Below, in pieces: positions 36,749-45,083 of a DNA stretch of 64,000 nucleotides. The notes under the pieces are model-generated. The model ran no database searches. It saw nothing but the letters and a program-made list of their open reading frames with translations, and was not told where the DNA came from. The position numbers were made by a program, and so were the translations under genes. The stretch covers positions 123,478 through 187,477 of the forward strand of contig DASSQD010000138.1 of NCBI GenBank assembly GCA_035702665.1, in the 5' to 3' direction. Source of the DNA: VBDM01 sp035702665 (lineage in GTDB: Bacteria > Pseudomonadota > Gammaproteobacteria > Burkholderiales > SG8-39). The number at the start of each line of letters is the position of its first letter. Positions within the stretch are counted from its first letter, which is position 1.

Positions 36749-37611
36749 CGCTCTCCGGGCCGCTGCTCGCCCGAGGCGATCGGGCGCGACGGGTCGGCTG
36801 TCCACTCGCTCCAGGAGCCGGGGTAGAGCCTCGCCCCGCGCAGCCCGGCGACTTCCATCGCGAGAAGGTTGTGGCAAGCGGAGACGCCGGAGCCGCAATA
36901 ATGGACCGCCTGCTGGGGACCGGACGCGCCGAGGACCGCGCGGAACTCCGCCTTGAGCGCCTCGGGCGCCTTGAAGCGGCCGCTCGCGTCGAGGTTGTCG
37001 CGGTAGAAGCGGTTGCGCGCGAAGGGGATGCGCCCTCCGACCGGATCGATGGTCTCGTTCTGCCCCCTAAAGCGGTCAGGCGCGCGCCCGTCGATCAGGA
37101 CCGTGGTCTCGTCACCCAGGTGGTGGCGCACGAAATGCGCGCCGACCCAGTAGTCGCTCCGCGCGCTGCCGTCGAATCGCGCGGGTCTCGGCTGTGGGAC
37201 CTCGGAGCTCTGCGGGCGGCCTTCGGCGAGCCACTGGTTCCAGCCGCCGTCCAGAACCGCGACCGGCAGGTGGCCCAGCCAGCGCAGCAGCCACCACAGG
37301 CGGGACGCCGGCATGCCTCCCTGCGCGTCGTATGCGACGACCTGCTTCCGGGAATCGACCCCGGCCTCACCGAGCTTCTTCATGAGACGATCGGGGTCGG
37401 GAAGGGGGTGGCGGCCATTCTTCCCGGTATTGGGCGCGGAGAGGTCCTCGTCGAGGTGGAGGAAGCGCGCGCCGGGGATGTGCGACTGCGCGTACTCGGC
37501 GCGGCCGCGCTCCGGCGCGGTCAGGTCGTGGCGGCAATCGAAGACCACCCAGTCGGGATCGTCGAGGCGCCGCGCGAGCGTGCCGGTATCGACGAGGGCG
37601 GTGAGAATCAT
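36745..37611 (-). CDS. sseA: 3-mercaptopyruvate/thiosulfate sulfurtransferase
   Basis: This 288-residue protein has two rhodanese domains. The N-terminal one (VVFDCRHDL, SHIPGARFLHLDEDLS, KQVVAYDAQGGMPASRLWWLL) has Asp in place of the Cys. The C-terminal one ends with the active-site loop HYCGSGVSACHNLLAM. CG-S/T-G-V-x-A is the 3-mercaptopyruvate-type loop, distinct from CRKGVTA of thiosulfate rhodaneses, so SseA is the better name. It moves sulfane sulfur from 3-mercaptopyruvate to thiols or cyanide. It lies 30 bases downstream of the Rieske oxygenase gene. Confidence 0.88.
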   Translation of the reverse strand: MILTALVDTGTLARRLDDPDWVVFDCRHDLTAPERGRAEYAQSHIPGARFLHLDEDLSAPNTGKNGRHPLPDPDRLMKKLGEAGVDSRKQVVAYDAQGGMPASRLWWLLRWLGHLPVAVLDGGWNQWLAEGRPQSSEVPQPRPARFDGSARSDYWVGAHFVRHHLGDETTVLIDGRAPDRFRGQNETIDPVGGRIPFARNRFYRDNLDASGRFKAPEALKAEFRAVLGASGPQQAVHYCGSGVSACHNLLAMEVAGLRGARLYPGSWSEWTADPSRPIASGEQRPGER

Positions 37612-37641
37612 GCCGTTATCTTACCTGCGGCACGCGGGCGC

Positions 37642-38745
37642 CTACACGTGTCCGGCGAGGCCCCGCTTCAGGTATTCGTGGAAGTACATCATGCCGTCTT
37701 CCATCGGGGACTGGTAAGGGCCGACCTCGTTGTCGCCACGCTCGAGGAGCAGCCGCCGGCCGCGGTCCATGCGCTTGGCGATGACATCGTCCTCGTCGGC
37801 GGTCTCCATGTACGCCGCCTGCTCGGCCGCGATGAAGTCGCGCTCGAAGAGCACGATCTCCTCCGGGTAGTAGAACTCGACCACGTTGGTCGTGTGGGCG
37901 GGCGAGCGAGGGAACAGAGTGCTCACCACGAGAACGTGCGGGTACCACTCGATCATCACGTTCGGGTAGTAGAGGAACCAGATGGCCCCCTGCTTCGCCG
38001 GCCTGCCGGCCAGGTAGCGGGTGAGCGCCTCGTGCCATTTCGCGTAGGCGGGCGTTCCCGGCTTCGCAAACCCGTCCTTCACTCCGACGGTCTGGGCCGA
38101 GTAGGCGTCCGCGATCTCCCACTTGAGGTCGTCGCAGGTGACGAAGTTCCCGAGCCCCGGATGGAAGGGCACGACGTGGTAGTCCTCGAGGTACACCTCG
38201 ATGAAGGTCTTCCAGTTCTGCTCGAGCTCCAGGATCTGGACGCTGTCCAGCATGTAGCCGGAGAAGTCGAACTGGTCGGCGATCGACAGCGACGCCAGGT
38301 CCCTGGCGACATCGCGCTTGCCTGCGAACAGCAGTCCGCGCCAGTTCTGCAGCGGCGTTCTGCCGAGGTTGAGGCAGGGATTGTCGGGGAAGTGTGGCGC
38401 CCCGAGCAGCTCGCCCTGCATGTCGTAGGTCCAGCGGTGCAGCGGGCACACGATGTTCTGGGCGTTGCCGTGCCCTTCGAGCAGGATCGCCTGGCGGTGG
38501 CGGCAAACGTTCGAGAGCAACTCGACGCCCCGGGTGTTCCTGACCAGCACCTTGCCGTGATCCGTCGTGGCGAGGGTGCGGTAGTCGCCCACGTTGGGCA
38601 CCATCAGTTCGTGCCCGACGTAGCCGGGAGCGGCGGCGAAGAGGAGCTTCTGCTCCAGCTCGAACACCCTAAGGTCGAAGTACCAGGAAACGGGAAGCTG
38701 CGAGGCGCTGGGTTTGAGTGCTCGCGAACCGGGCAGGTCGGACAT
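37642..38745 (-). CDS. Rieske aromatic-ring-hydroxylating oxygenase, alpha-type subunit
   Basis: This 367-residue protein has a Rieske [2Fe-2S] domain, with CRHRQ and CPLHRW as the C-x-H and C-x2-H ligands. The catalytic domain carries VYLEDYHVVPFHPGL, whose two His ligate mononuclear iron. It belongs to the ring-hydroxylating oxygenase family that includes choline and carnitine oxygenases as well as aromatic ones. No electron-transfer partner gene is nearby. In many betaproteobacteria a gene of this kind sits divergent to xseB-ispA-dxs, as here, so it is probably part of a conserved neighbourhood, but its substrate is unknown. Confidence 0.86.
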   Translation of the reverse strand: MSDLPGSRALKPSASQLPVSWYFDLRVFELEQKLLFAAAPGYVGHELMVPNVGDYRTLATTDHGKVLVRNTRGVELLSNVCRHRQAILLEGHGNAQNIVCPLHRWTYDMQGELLGAPHFPDNPCLNLGRTPLQNWRGLLFAGKRDVARDLASLSIADQFDFSGYMLDSVQILELEQNWKTFIEVYLEDYHVVPFHPGLGNFVTCDDLKWEIADAYSAQTVGVKDGFAKPGTPAYAKWHEALTRYLAGRPAKQGAIWFLYYPNVMIEWYPHVLVVSTLFPRSPAHTTNVVEFYYPEEIVLFERDFIAAEQAAYMETADEDDVIAKRMDRGRRLLLERGDNEVGPYQSPMEDGMMYFHEYLKRGLAGHV

Positions 38746-38849
38746 GCTTTCGGGAAGCTCCTGGGGAGCGTAAAAATGCGCGCGATTCTAGACCTTTTTT
38801 AGAGGGGGCACCAGGGATTTTTGGCTCTCTGCCCGCGCAGCGGGCGTAT

Positions 38850-38878
38850 TTGACCGTCCATTCCCCTTGGGCTATTTT
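38850..38878 (+). promoter_or_regulatory. Sigma-70-type promoter for xseB-ispA
   Basis: TTGACC (38850-38855), 17 bases, TATTTT (38873-38878). The predicted start lies only about 5 bases ahead of the xseB ATG at 38890. A small GCCCGC/GCGGGC hairpin precedes it at 38831-38845. Confidence 0.55.
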
Positions 38879-38889
38879 GCTCCGTTCCC

Positions 38890-39132
38890 ATGAGCTCCAA
38901 GCCCGCAAAGACCGACCATCCCGAAAGCTTCGAGGCGGCCCTCGCCGAGCTCGAGAAGATCGTCGCGACGATGGAATCGGGCAAGCTGACCCTGGAACAG
39001 TCGCTCGCCGCCCACAAGCGCGGACTGGAGCTCGCGCAGTACTGTCAAGGCATCCTGGCGCGCGCCCAGCAGCAGGTGAAGGTACTGGAAGAGAACACGC
39101 TCAAGAACTTCCCCGGTGCCGACGACCAGTGA
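38890..39132 (+). CDS. xseB: Exodeoxyribonuclease VII small subunit
   Basis: This 80-residue helical protein has the XseB signature: ESFEAALAELEKIVATMESG, then LTLEQSLAAHKRGLELAQYC and AQQQVKVLEEN. It associates in several copies with XseA to degrade single-stranded DNA; xseA is not in this window. It heads the xseB-ispA-dxs group, an arrangement seen across proteobacteria. The 3' end overlaps ispA by 17 bases. Confidence 0.95.
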   Translation: MSSKPAKTDHPESFEAALAELEKIVATMESGKLTLEQSLAAHKRGLELAQYCQGILARAQQQVKVLEENTLKNFPGADDQ

Positions 39133-40030
39133 CTTCACGGCCTGGATGGCCAGGGTCCAGGCCAGGACCGAGGCGGCCCTGGAGCGCGTCCTGCCCTCCG
39201 CGGCCATCGCCCCGCAGCGCCTGCACGAGGCGATGCGCTACGCGGTCCTGGGCGGGGGCAAGCGCATCAGGCCGCTGCTGGTGTTCGCCGCGGGCGAGGC
39301 AGCGGCGGGCGACGCGGAGCCCGCCGATTCCGGCAGGCTCGAGGTTCTCGCCTGCGCGCTCGAGTGCATCCACGCGTATTCGCTGGTGCACGACGATCTT
39401 CCCTGCATGGACGACGACGTGCTCCGGCGCGGCAAGCCGGCGTGCCACGTCGAGTTCGACGAGGCGACGGCGCTGCTGGTCGGCGACAGCCTGCAATCGC
39501 TCGCGTTCCAGCTCGTCGCCGAGCACCGCGTGTGCGACGACCCCGCCGTGCAGGTGGACATGCTGAAGATCCTCGCGGTGGCCTGCGGCAGCCGCGGCAT
39601 GGCGGGCGGGCAGGCGATCGATCTGGCGAGCGTCGGCCAGAGCCTGAGCGTGCCCGAGCTCGAATACATGCACATCCACAAGACCGGCGCGCTGATCCGC
39701 GCGGCGGTCGCGCTGGGGGCGCGCGCGTCGCAGGCGATTGCCCCCGTGCAGCTCGAGCACCTCGATCGCTACGCCAAGTGCGTCGGGCTCGCGTTCCAGG
39801 TGGTCGACGACGTGCTCGACCAGGAGTCCTCCACGGCGACGCTCGGCAAGACGGTCGGCAAGGACGCGGCGAACAACAAGCCGACCTACGTCTCCGCGCT
39901 CGGGCTCGCCCGCGCCAAATCCCTAGCCGAGGAGCTGCGCGGGGACGCCCACGAGGCGATTGCGCCTCTGGGCAGCGCCGCGCAACGCCTCCGCGATCTT
40001 GCGGATTTCGTCGTCCTGCGCAAGTTCTGA
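39116..40030 (+). CDS. ispA: Farnesyl diphosphate synthase (polyprenyl synthetase)
   Basis: This 304-residue protein carries GGGKRIRPLLV, the first Asp-rich motif VHDDLPCMDDD, GDSLQSLAF, GGQAIDL, and the second motif QVVDDVLDQ followed by KTVGKDAANNKPTYVS. It condenses isopentenyl and dimethylallyl diphosphates to farnesyl diphosphate. The GTG at 39116 gives a full-length N-terminus compared with E. coli IspA; the in-frame ATG at 39146 is an alternative. Linked to xseB upstream and dxs downstream, so the isoprenoid precursor and condensation steps are adjacent. Confidence 0.95.
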   Translation: MPTTSDFTAWMARVQARTEAALERVLPSAAIAPQRLHEAMRYAVLGGGKRIRPLLVFAAGEAAAGDAEPADSGRLEVLACALECIHAYSLVHDDLPCMDDDVLRRGKPACHVEFDEATALLVGDSLQSLAFQLVAEHRVCDDPAVQVDMLKILAVACGSRGMAGGQAIDLASVGQSLSVPELEYMHIHKTGALIRAAVALGARASQAIAPVQLEHLDRYAKCVGLAFQVVDDVLDQESSTATLGKTVGKDAANNKPTYVSALGLARAKSLAEELRGDAHEAIAPLGSAAQRLRDLADFVVLRKF

Positions 40031-40073
40031 CGCCGGAGTTGCGCCGCAGCGCGCATCGGACCCCCTTTTGCGG

Positions 40074-40079
40074 GATAAT
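40074..40079 (+). promoter_or_regulatory. Possible -10 element for dxs
   Basis: GATAAT lies 3 bases ahead of the first possible ATG (40083) and 9 ahead of the second (40089); no clear -35 is visible. If used, the message would have almost no leader. Confidence 0.3.
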
Positions 40080-40082
40080 TCG

Positions 40083-42020
40083 ATGCTCATGAGCGCGATC
40101 GGAAAAGCGGATCTGCCGGGGAGCGCCCCGGAGGCCGGAGCGGCCGAGTTCGATCCGGCCGCCTACGAGTTGCTGAAGACGGTCGACGATCCCGCGGCGC
40201 TGCGCGCGATGGACCGGCGGGCGCTGGGGCGCCTCGCGGTCGAGTTGCGCACCTTCCTTCTCGAGTCGGTGAGCCAGACGGGCGGCCACCTCTCGTCGAA
40301 CCTCGGCACGGTCGAGCTGACCGTCGCGCTGCACCACGTCTTCAACACGCCCCATGACCGCATCGTGTGGGACGTCGGGCACCAGACCTACGCGCACAAG
40401 ATCCTCACCGGGCGGCGCGAGGCGATGAGCCGCCTGCGCATGACGGGCGGCATCTCCGGCTTTCCCCGCCGCAGCGAGAGCGAGTACGACACTTTCGGGA
40501 CGGCGCATTCGAGCACCTCGGTGAGCGCCGCGCTGGGAATGGCGCAGGCGGCGAAGCTGAAGGGCGAAAGCGGCGAGAAGAAGCGCCACGTGATCGCGGT
40601 GATCGGCGACGGCGCGATGTCGGCCGGCATGGCGTTCGAGGCGCTCAACAACGCCGGCGTGATGGACACCGACCTGCTGGTGATCCTGAACGACAACGAC
40701 ATGTCGATCTCGCCCGCGGTCGGCGCGCTGAACCGCTATCTCGCGCGCCTGATGTCGGGGCGCTTCTACGCGGCGGCCAGGAAGGCCGGCGAGAAAGTGC
40801 TCGCCGGAGTGCCGCCCCTGTGGAATCTGGCGAAGAAGGTCGAGGAGCACGCCAAGGGCCTGGTCGTGCCGTCGACGCTGTTCGAGGAATTCGGCTTCAA
40901 CTACGTGGGCCCGATCGACGGGCACGATCTGAACTCGCTGATTCCGACGCTGAAGAACATCAAGGAGCTGAGCGGCCCGCAATTCCTGCACGTCGTCACC
41001 AAGAAGGGCCAGGGCTACAAGCTCGCGGAGGCCGATCCCGTGCTCTATCACGGTCCGGGAAAGTTCGACCCGGCGCAGGGGATCGTCAAGAAGGCGGGCG
41101 GCGGCAAGCCCACGTACACGCAGGTGTTCGGCGAGTGGCTGTGCGACATGGCCAGGCTCGACTCGCGCTTGGTCGGGATCACGCCCGCGATGCGCGAGGG
41201 CTCGGGCCTGGCGCGCTTCGCCGAGGAGTTTCCCGAGAGATACTTCGACGTCGGCATCGCCGAGCAGCACGCGGTGACTTTCGCGGCGGGACTCGCCTGC
41301 GAGGGCATGAAGCCGGTGCTGGCGATCTACTCGACCTTTCTGCAGCGCGGATACGACCAGCTGATCCACGACGTGTGCATCCAGAACCTGCCGATCGTTT
41401 TCGCGCTCGACCGCGCGGGCCTGGTCGGCGGCGACGGCGCCACGCACAACGGCGCGTTCGATCTCAGCTATCTGCGCTGCGTGCCCAACATGGTGGTCAT
41501 GGCGCCGAGCGACGAGAACGAGTGCCGGCAGATGCTGTATACGGCGTTCTCGCTCGGGCAGCCGGCCGCCGTCCGCTATCCGCGCGGCAGCGGGCCGGGC
41601 GCGGCGATCTCGAAGGAGATGCAGGCGCTGGCGGTCGGGAAGGGCGTGGTCCGCCGCCGCGGACAGGGCGGGGTCGCGATTCTCGCGTTTGGCACGATGG
41701 TCAAACCCGCGCTCGGCGCGGCGGAGGACCTCGACGCAACGGTCGCCGACATGCGCTTCGTGAAGCCGCTCGACTCCGACCTCGTCGCCGAGCTCGCCGC
41801 GACGCATCGTCTCCTGGTCACGGTGGAGGAGAACGCCGTGTCCGGCGGGGCGGGAAGCGCGGTCGCAGAGGCGCTCGGGGACCGCTCGCTCCGGACTCCG
41901 CTGCTCCAGCTCGGCCTTCCCGACCGTTTCATCGACCACGGCGACCAGGCGCAGCTGCTGGCGTCGGTCGGGCTGGACCGGTCCGGAATTGCCGCCGCGG
42001 TCCGCGCCCGGTTGGGCTGA
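40083..42020 (+). CDS. dxs: 1-deoxy-D-xylulose-5-phosphate synthase
   Basis: This 645-residue protein has all Dxs landmarks: the thiamine-diphosphate site (GHQTYAHKILTGRR, then VIGDGAMSAGMAFEALNNAG, read as VIGDGAMSAG and MAFEALNNAG, with the GDG-N27-N pattern), the catalytic Glu in DVGIAEQHAVTFAAG, and the C-terminal transketolase domain. It condenses pyruvate and glyceraldehyde 3-phosphate in the first step of the MEP isoprenoid pathway. ATG 40083 or 40089 are both possible; I took the first. The gene is 52 bases after ispA, probably in the same operon. Confidence 0.97.
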   Translation: MLMSAIGKADLPGSAPEAGAAEFDPAAYELLKTVDDPAALRAMDRRALGRLAVELRTFLLESVSQTGGHLSSNLGTVELTVALHHVFNTPHDRIVWDVGHQTYAHKILTGRREAMSRLRMTGGISGFPRRSESEYDTFGTAHSSTSVSAALGMAQAAKLKGESGEKKRHVIAVIGDGAMSAGMAFEALNNAGVMDTDLLVILNDNDMSISPAVGALNRYLARLMSGRFYAAARKAGEKVLAGVPPLWNLAKKVEEHAKGLVVPSTLFEEFGFNYVGPIDGHDLNSLIPTLKNIKELSGPQFLHVVTKKGQGYKLAEADPVLYHGPGKFDPAQGIVKKAGGGKPTYTQVFGEWLCDMARLDSRLVGITPAMREGSGLARFAEEFPERYFDVGIAEQHAVTFAAGLACEGMKPVLAIYSTFLQRGYDQLIHDVCIQNLPIVFALDRAGLVGGDGATHNGAFDLSYLRCVPNMVVMAPSDENECRQMLYTAFSLGQPAAVRYPRGSGPGAAISKEMQALAVGKGVVRRRGQGGVAILAFGTMVKPALGAAEDLDATVADMRFVKPLDSDLVAELAATHRLLVTVEENAVSGGAGSAVAEALGDRSLRTPLLQLGLPDRFIDHGDQAQLLASVGLDRSGIAAAVRARLG

Positions 42021-42113
42021 ACGGTTCACAGCGCGCCTCCGCCCGGAAAAAGGCGGGAACGGTACGCATGTTAGAATCGTCCAATAGCGAGCCATCCTTG
42101 CGAAAGGCTCTTC

Positions 42114-42923
42114 ATGAACATCCGTGATCCGCTTGCCATCCCCGACGTCCAGAAGTCCGAGGACACGCGTAAGCTCGCCATCGACCAGGTAGGAATCAAG
42201 GCGATCCGCCATCCGATCAGGGTGGCGGAGCGCTCGGGCGGAGCGCAGAGCACCGTTGCGATGTTCAACATGTACGTCGGGCTGCCCCACCAATTCAAGG
42301 GCACGCACATGTCACGTTTCGTCGAGATTCTCAACGCGCACGAGCGCGAGATCTCCGTCGACACGTTCAAGCTGATGCTCGACGAGATGGTCGAGCGTCT
42401 CGAGGCGCAATCCGGCCACATCGAGATGCATTTTCCCTATTTCGTCAACAAATCCGCGCCGGTCTCGAAGGTGAAGAGCCTGATGGATTACGAGGTGACT
42501 TTCATCGGCGAGATCAACAAGGGCGAGAAGTGCTTCAAGATGAGGGTCCTCGTCCCGGTGACGAGCCTGTGCCCGTGCTCGAAGGGGATCTCGGACTACG
42601 GCGCGCACAACCAGCGCTCGCACGTCACCATCACGGCGCGCACCAGGGGCTTCGTGTGGATCGAAGAGCTGGTCGAGTACGCCGAAAAGCACGCCTCGAG
42701 CCAGCTCTACGGCCTGCTCAAGCGGCCCGACGAAAAGTTCGTCACCGAGTCCGCCTACGACAACCCCAAGTTCGTCGAGGATATGGTGCGCGACATCGCC
42801 GCGGACCTCAACCGCGACAAGCGCATCGAGTGGTACAAGGTGGAATCGGAGAATTTCGAGTCCATCCACAATCACTCGGCCTACGCGATGATCGAGAAGG
42901 ACAAGATCAACAGCACCAGGTAA
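42114..42923 (+). CDS. folE2: GTP cyclohydrolase, FolE2 (type IB)
   Basis: This 269-residue protein is the GCYH-IB family (COG1469): IRDPLAIPDVQKSEDTRKLA at the start, GTHMSRF, TSLCPCSKGISDYGAHNQRS with the catalytic Cys of CPCSK, and ESIHNHSAYAM near the end (motifs given separately). It converts GTP to 7,8-dihydroneopterin triphosphate for folate. The enzyme can use metals other than zinc, and in several bacteria folE2 is Zur-controlled. I see no Zur box here; a TAGAAT at 42072-42077 may be the -10. A GGGGAACC/GGTTCCCC hairpin follows the stop. Confidence 0.96.
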   Translation: MNIRDPLAIPDVQKSEDTRKLAIDQVGIKAIRHPIRVAERSGGAQSTVAMFNMYVGLPHQFKGTHMSRFVEILNAHEREISVDTFKLMLDEMVERLEAQSGHIEMHFPYFVNKSAPVSKVKSLMDYEVTFIGEINKGEKCFKMRVLVPVTSLCPCSKGISDYGAHNQRSHVTITARTRGFVWIEELVEYAEKHASSQLYGLLKRPDEKFVTESAYDNPKFVEDMVRDIAADLNRDKRIEWYKVESENFESIHNHSAYAMIEKDKINSTR

Positions 42924-42929
42924 CGAATA

Positions 42930-42949
42930 GGGGAACCCTACGGTTCCCC
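42930..42949 (+). terminator. Hairpin after folE2, probable terminator
   Basis: GGGGAACC (42930-42937), 4-base loop, GGTTCCCC (42942-42949), 7 bases past the stop codon. The T-tract is poor (CATTTA), so it may be weak or rho-assisted. The convergent gene ends at 42990. Confidence 0.55.
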
Positions 42950-42989
42950 CATTTACCCCCTCCCCAACCGAAAGCCGGGGAGTTCCCGT

Positions 42990-43625
42990 TCAGAACCGCT
43001 TGATCAGCACCATCGTCTCGCCGCTGCGCTTCATTTCCATGCGGTTGAGGAAGCTCATGCCGAGGAGCGCGAAGGGTATCTGGTTGCCTTCGAGCACGGA
43101 GGCGTCGACATTGTTGACGACGATATCGCCCACGCGCACGCTGTCGAGCTTCACGCGGTAGGCGACGGCGGCGCCGTTCGCTGTGCCCATCAGCCCTGGG
43201 CGTCCCTTGCGGTAGTCGATTCCCAGGCGGGTCGCGTCGGCTGCGGAAAGCGACACCGTGGTCGCGCCGGTGTCGACGAGGAAGCGGATCGATCCGCCGT
43301 TGATCTGTCCGTCGACCATGAAGTGCCCCTGCGGATTGGCGGTGAGGGTGGCGCTTTGCGCCGAGGCGGCGGATGCGACTCCGTGATGCTCCCCGATCTT
43401 GAGGGTCTTTTTCTGGCCGTCGATGAGAAGCGTCGCCGTTTCGCGGTCGGTCGAGAGCAGCGTCACGCCTTCGACGGCCTTGCCCGCGGTCAGGACGCGC
43501 GGCGCGCCGCCGTCGATGACGACGACGGCTTTGCCGGGAAACAGGCCGATCACGTTGACTTCGGTCGCCGCCGCGGCCACGGGAAGCAGGCAGATCAGAA
43601 ACGCTACAATACGCAGCGTGCTCAT
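42990..43625 (-). CDS. Retropepsin-like periplasmic aspartic protease (TIGR02281-type)
   Basis: This 211-residue protein has a signal peptide (MSTLRIVAFLICLLPVAAAA). A small N-terminal domain follows (LFPGKAVVVIDGGAPRVLTAGK), then a clan-AA single-lobe aspartic protease domain with FLVDTGATTVSLSAADATRLGI, where D-T-G is the catalytic triplet (read as FLVDTGATTVS and LSAADATRLGI). GMSFLNRMEM lies near the end. The family acts as a dimer in the periplasm of many proteobacteria; its substrate is unknown. The ATG is at 43625, 18 bases from the divergent amidotransferase gene. Confidence 0.85.
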   Translation of the reverse strand: MSTLRIVAFLICLLPVAAAATEVNVIGLFPGKAVVVIDGGAPRVLTAGKAVEGVTLLSTDRETATLLIDGQKKTLKIGEHHGVASAASAQSATLTANPQGHFMVDGQINGGSIRFLVDTGATTVSLSAADATRLGIDYRKGRPGLMGTANGAAVAYRVKLDSVRVGDIVVNNVDASVLEGNQIPFALLGMSFLNRMEMKRSGETMVLIKRF

Positions 43626-43643
43626 GAGGACGTTATCGCGCGC

Positions 43644-44345
43644 GTGAAGCCCGTCGCTATTTTCCGGCACTCCCCCACCGAGGGGCCGGGTTATTTTGCC
43701 ACATTCCTCGACGCGCACCGCGTGCCTTGGCGGCTCATCAAGGTTGACACGGGCGAGCGCGTGCCCGCGAATCCGAGAGAATTCTCCGGACTGGTGTTCA
43801 TGGGCGGTCCGATGAGTGTGAACGACGACCTTCCGTGGATACGCGATGTGCTCAGGTTGATTAACAGCGCGGCCGACGCCGATATTCCGGTGCTCGGTCA
43901 CTGCCTCGGCGGGCAACTCATGTCCAAGGCGCTGGGCGGCAAGGTGACGCGCAACGGTGTGAAGGAGATCGGCTGGGGCAAGGTCGCGGTGGCCGACAGC
44001 GCCCAGGCGCGCGAATGGTTCGGCGCCGTCCGCGAGTTCTCGGCGTTCCACTGGCACGGCGAAACCTTCACGATCCCGCCGAAGGCGACGCACGTAGCGC
44101 AAAGTCCCTACTGCACCAACCAGGCGTTCGTGCTCGGCAAGCACCTCGGCATGCAATGCCACGTCGAGATGACCCCGGAGCTCATCCGCAGCTGGTGCGA
44201 CGACTGGGAGAAGGAGCTCGTGAAGAAGGCGAGCCCGTCGGTGCAGACGCCGGCGCAGATGCTCGTGGGCCTCGAGGACCGCGTGCGCTCGCTGAACAGA
44301 ATCGCCGACCGCCTCTACGTGCGCTGGATAGAGGGACTGGCCTAG
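43644..44345 (+). CDS. Class I glutamine amidotransferase-like protein
   Basis: This 233-residue protein has a glutaminase core: GLVFMGGPMSVND, then the nucleophile elbow VLGHCLGGQLMSKALGG (Cys), and HWHGETFTIP plus a later QCHVEM for the catalytic His and acid. It resembles stand-alone GMP-synthase-like GATases; some members hydrolyse gamma-glutamyl compounds. There is no synthetase domain, so the physiological reaction is unclear. The start is GTG at 43644, 18 bases from the divergent protease gene. The TAG stop overlaps the convergent yajQ stop through CTAG. Confidence 0.85.
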   Translation: MKPVAIFRHSPTEGPGYFATFLDAHRVPWRLIKVDTGERVPANPREFSGLVFMGGPMSVNDDLPWIRDVLRLINSAADADIPVLGHCLGGQLMSKALGGKVTRNGVKEIGWGKVAVADSAQAREWFGAVREFSAFHWHGETFTIPPKATHVAQSPYCTNQAFVLGKHLGMQCHVEMTPELIRSWCDDWEKELVKKASPSVQTPAQMLVGLEDRVRSLNRIADRLYVRWIEGLA

Positions 44346-44827
44346 TCGCGGAAGTTGTCGAACTGCAGCGGAATGTCGGTCACGGACTTCCGCACCAGCT
44401 GGATCGCCGTCTGCAGGTCGTCCCTCTTCGCGCCCGAGACGCGCACCGCGTTTCCTTGGATGCCCGCCTGCAGCTTCATCTTCGAGTCCTTGATGAGCTT
44501 GACGATTCCCTTGGCCTTCTCCTGCTCGATGCCGACCTTGATGTGGATCGGCTGCTTGACCTTGGTCCCGCCGATCTTCTCGATGCCCTTCGTGTCGAAC
44601 ATCCGCGCGTCGACGTTCCGCTTCGCGCACTTGGTCAGGAAAACGTCGGTCACCTGCTTCAGCTTGAACTCGTCGTCGGCGTAGAGCGTGAGCACCAGAT
44701 CGGCCTGCTCGATGCGCGCGTCCGAGCCCTTGAAGTCGAAGCGGTTTCCGATCTCCTTGTTCGCCTGGTCGACGGCGTTCTTCAGCTCGACCTTGTTGAC
44801 TTCGGAGACGATGTCGAAGGAAGGCAT
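44342..44827 (-). CDS. yajQ: YajQ-family nucleotide-binding protein
   Basis: This 161-residue protein matches YajQ end to end: MPSFDIVSEVNKVELKNAVD, RFDFKGSDARIE, KLKQVTDVF, IKDSKMKLQAGIQGNAVRVS and LQTAIQLVR with the terminal LQFDNFRD. In plant pathogens homologues bind cyclic di-GMP and affect transcription. That fits a genome with a diguanylate cyclase gene at 27861, although a direct link is unproven. A TATAAT on the minus strand (44856-44851) is a candidate -10, 24 bases upstream of the ATG. Confidence 0.95.
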   Translation of the reverse strand: MPSFDIVSEVNKVELKNAVDQANKEIGNRFDFKGSDARIEQADLVLTLYADDEFKLKQVTDVFLTKCAKRNVDARMFDTKGIEKIGGTKVKQPIHIKVGIEQEKAKGIVKLIKDSKMKLQAGIQGNAVRVSGAKRDDLQTAIQLVRKSVTDIPLQFDNFRD

Positions 44828-44850
44828 GGCGATCGCGAGAAATCGGGCAG

Positions 44851-44883
44851 ATTATACCGGACGCTAAGGGCGATCCGTATAAT
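44851..44883. promoter_or_regulatory. Divergent -10 elements for yajQ and the small lipoprotein gene
   Basis: Minus-strand TATAAT at 44856-44851 (for yajQ) and plus-strand TATAAT at 44878-44883 (for the 44892 gene, 8 bases before its ATG). Neither has a recognisable -35. The plus-strand message would be nearly leaderless. Confidence 0.4.
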
Positions 44884-44891
44884 CGGGCCGC

Positions 44892-45083
44892 ATGAAGGTC
44901 GCGTCGTCTCTCCTTGCCTTGGTGGTCGTCGCCTGCAGCGCCGATCAGGCGGCGCGCGGAATCTACGAAGGCAGCCGGACCTACAACAAGAGCATCGAGT
45001 CCACGCCGCTCGAAAAGTCCAAGAGCGAGTTGCCGCCCTACGACCGATACGAGAAGGAAAGGCGGGGCGGGGAGACGAAGTGA
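44892..45083 (+). CDS. Small lipoprotein
   Basis: This 63-residue protein has a short signal peptide with a lipobox (LVVVACS, Cys at about residue 15). The mature part is charged (GIYEGSRTYNKSIESTP, then PPYDRYEKERR). It is too short for a domain assignment. It has a TATAAT 8 bases ahead of the ATG and its stop overlaps the next gene (GTGA), both of which support it as real. Function unknown. Confidence 0.7.
   Translation: MKVASSLLALVVVACSADQAARGIYEGSRTYNKSIESTPLEKSKSELPPYDRYEKERRGGETK

Noticed and set aside
39267..42308. A 1013-codon open frame on the minus strand
   Set aside because: It is antisense to ispA, dxs and the start of folE2, whose family motifs are complete. The frame is open only because of high GC and strong codon bias.
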